A stretch of DNA of 6,506 nt from Desulfobacterales bacterium. GTDB taxonomy: Bacteria > Desulfobacterota > DSM-4660 > Desulfatiglandales > B25-G16. A program made the translations under genes and the position numbers. The stretch lies in NCBI GenBank assembly GCA_013375335.1, contig JABXJZ010000083.1, forward strand, positions 1 through 6,506. Direction: 5' to 3'. Of the stretch, positions 6,084 through 6,506 are shown piece after piece; the first letter of the stretch is position 1; each line of letters begins with the position of its first letter. The notes below the pieces were generated by a model. That model did no database searches. It was not told where the DNA came from and saw nothing but the letters and a program-made list of their open reading frames with translations.

Positions 6084-6506
6084 CTGCTGATGAGAGACCG
6101 ATCTTGGGGATTTCAGTAGGTGACCCAGGAGGGATTGGACCAGAGGTGACAGCCAAGGCTTTGGACCATAAGGATATCTACGAGCTTTGCAGGCCGCTCG
6201 CAGTGGGCGACGCCCGAGTTATGGAGGATGTGTTGCGGTTTACGAAGTTGAGTATGAGGCTGAATGTCGTCGATAAACCTGGGGATGGCCTCTATCAGTT
6301 CGGCACGGTGGATATCCTCCATATGGCCAATATGGACTTGGCCCATCTACGGTACAAGCAAGTTACACCCGAACAGGGCCAGGCATCCTTTGAATATGTG
6401 GCCAAGATAATAGATCTCGCACTCAGGAGGGAAATCGACGGCACGGTAACAGGCCCTATTAACAAGGCCGCAATTAACGCCGCCGGCCATCACTATGCCG
6501 GACACA
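6080..6506 (+). CDS. pdxA: PdxA family 4-phospho-acid dehydrogenase (probably PdxA2-like), 3'-truncated
   Basis: ATG 6080 overlaps the kinase stop (ATGA) and lies about 7 bases after AAGGGGAA. The frame is open to the window end, giving 142 of an expected 320-340 residues. PdxA oxidises 4-phosphohydroxy-L-threonine in pyridoxal phosphate synthesis. The related PdxA2 enzymes oxidise and decarboxylate 4-phospho-D-threonate or 4-phospho-D-erythronate to dihydroxyacetone phosphate with NAD. Visible motifs are SVGDPGGIGPEV at 12-23, the family phosphate/cofactor signature, and TGPINKAAIN followed by GHT at 140-142. His141 and Thr142 correspond to the substrate-binding pair (His136/Thr137) of E. 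coli PdxA. The metal-binding histidines lie beyond the window. Translational coupling to a DUF1537 kinase, with no vitamin-B6 gene nearby, favours the catabolic PdxA2 role over pyridoxine synthesis. The symbol pdxA denotes the family only. Confidence 0.9.
   Translation, partial: MTADERPILGISVGDPGGIGPEVTAKALDHKDIYELCRPLAVGDARVMEDVLRFTKLSMRLNVVDKPGDGLYQFGTVDILHMANMDLAHLRYKQVTPEQGQASFEYVAKIIDLALRREIDGTVTGPINKAAINAAGHHYAGH

Overview
The window reads as ordinary bacterial chromosome of moderate G+C, densely packed with sugar-acid / hydroxy-acid catabolism genes. No RNA gene, insertion sequence, phage gene, CRISPR array or transporter is visible. The tightly spaced genes, the CxxCxxxCC (YkgJ-type) protein and the general style suggest a Gram-negative anaerobe or deltaproteobacterium-like lineage (Desulfobacterota or similar). 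That placement is an inference with low confidence.

Layout. Positions 1-1823 (+ strand) hold the 3' part of an HpcH/HpaI-type class II aldolase gene that began before the window, then a D-2-hydroxyacid dehydrogenase gene overlapping it by 4 bases (ATGA). Positions 1828-3207 (- strand) encode a GlcD/D-lactate-dehydrogenase-like FAD-linked oxidase that converges on the first pair with only 4 bases between stop codons. Positions 3208-3475 are a divergent regulatory region. It has one plausible sigma70-type promoter in each direction, two perfect palindromes between them, and a possible leader hairpin. Positions 3476-6506 (+ strand) form a second operon: a beta-hydroxyacid dehydrogenase (3-hydroxyisobutyrate / tartronate-semialdehyde / threonate dehydrogenase superfamily), a small eight-cysteine YkgJ-like protein, a DUF1537 four-carbon acid sugar kinase, and the 5' part of a PdxA-family dehydrogenase that runs off the end.

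How the genes may work together. In known tetronate pathways a DUF1537 kinase phosphorylates a C4 sugar acid at O4, and a PdxA2-type enzyme oxidises and decarboxylates the product to dihydroxyacetone phosphate. The kinase-pdxA pair here fits that module. The aldolase would cleave a 2-keto acid to pyruvate plus an aldehyde, and the three redox enzymes (NAD-type, FAD-type and probably NADP-type) would interconvert hydroxy- and oxo-acids. The exact substrate cannot be read from the sequence.

The most notable point is the FAD oxidase start. Its frame stays open well upstream of the first conventional start (GTG at 2961) and encodes a well-conserved FAD-binding N-terminus there. No ATG, GTG or TTG occurs in that extension. 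An ATT codon at 3207 behind a good ribosome binding site is the best candidate, the alternative being a one-base frameshift from an ATG at 3239.
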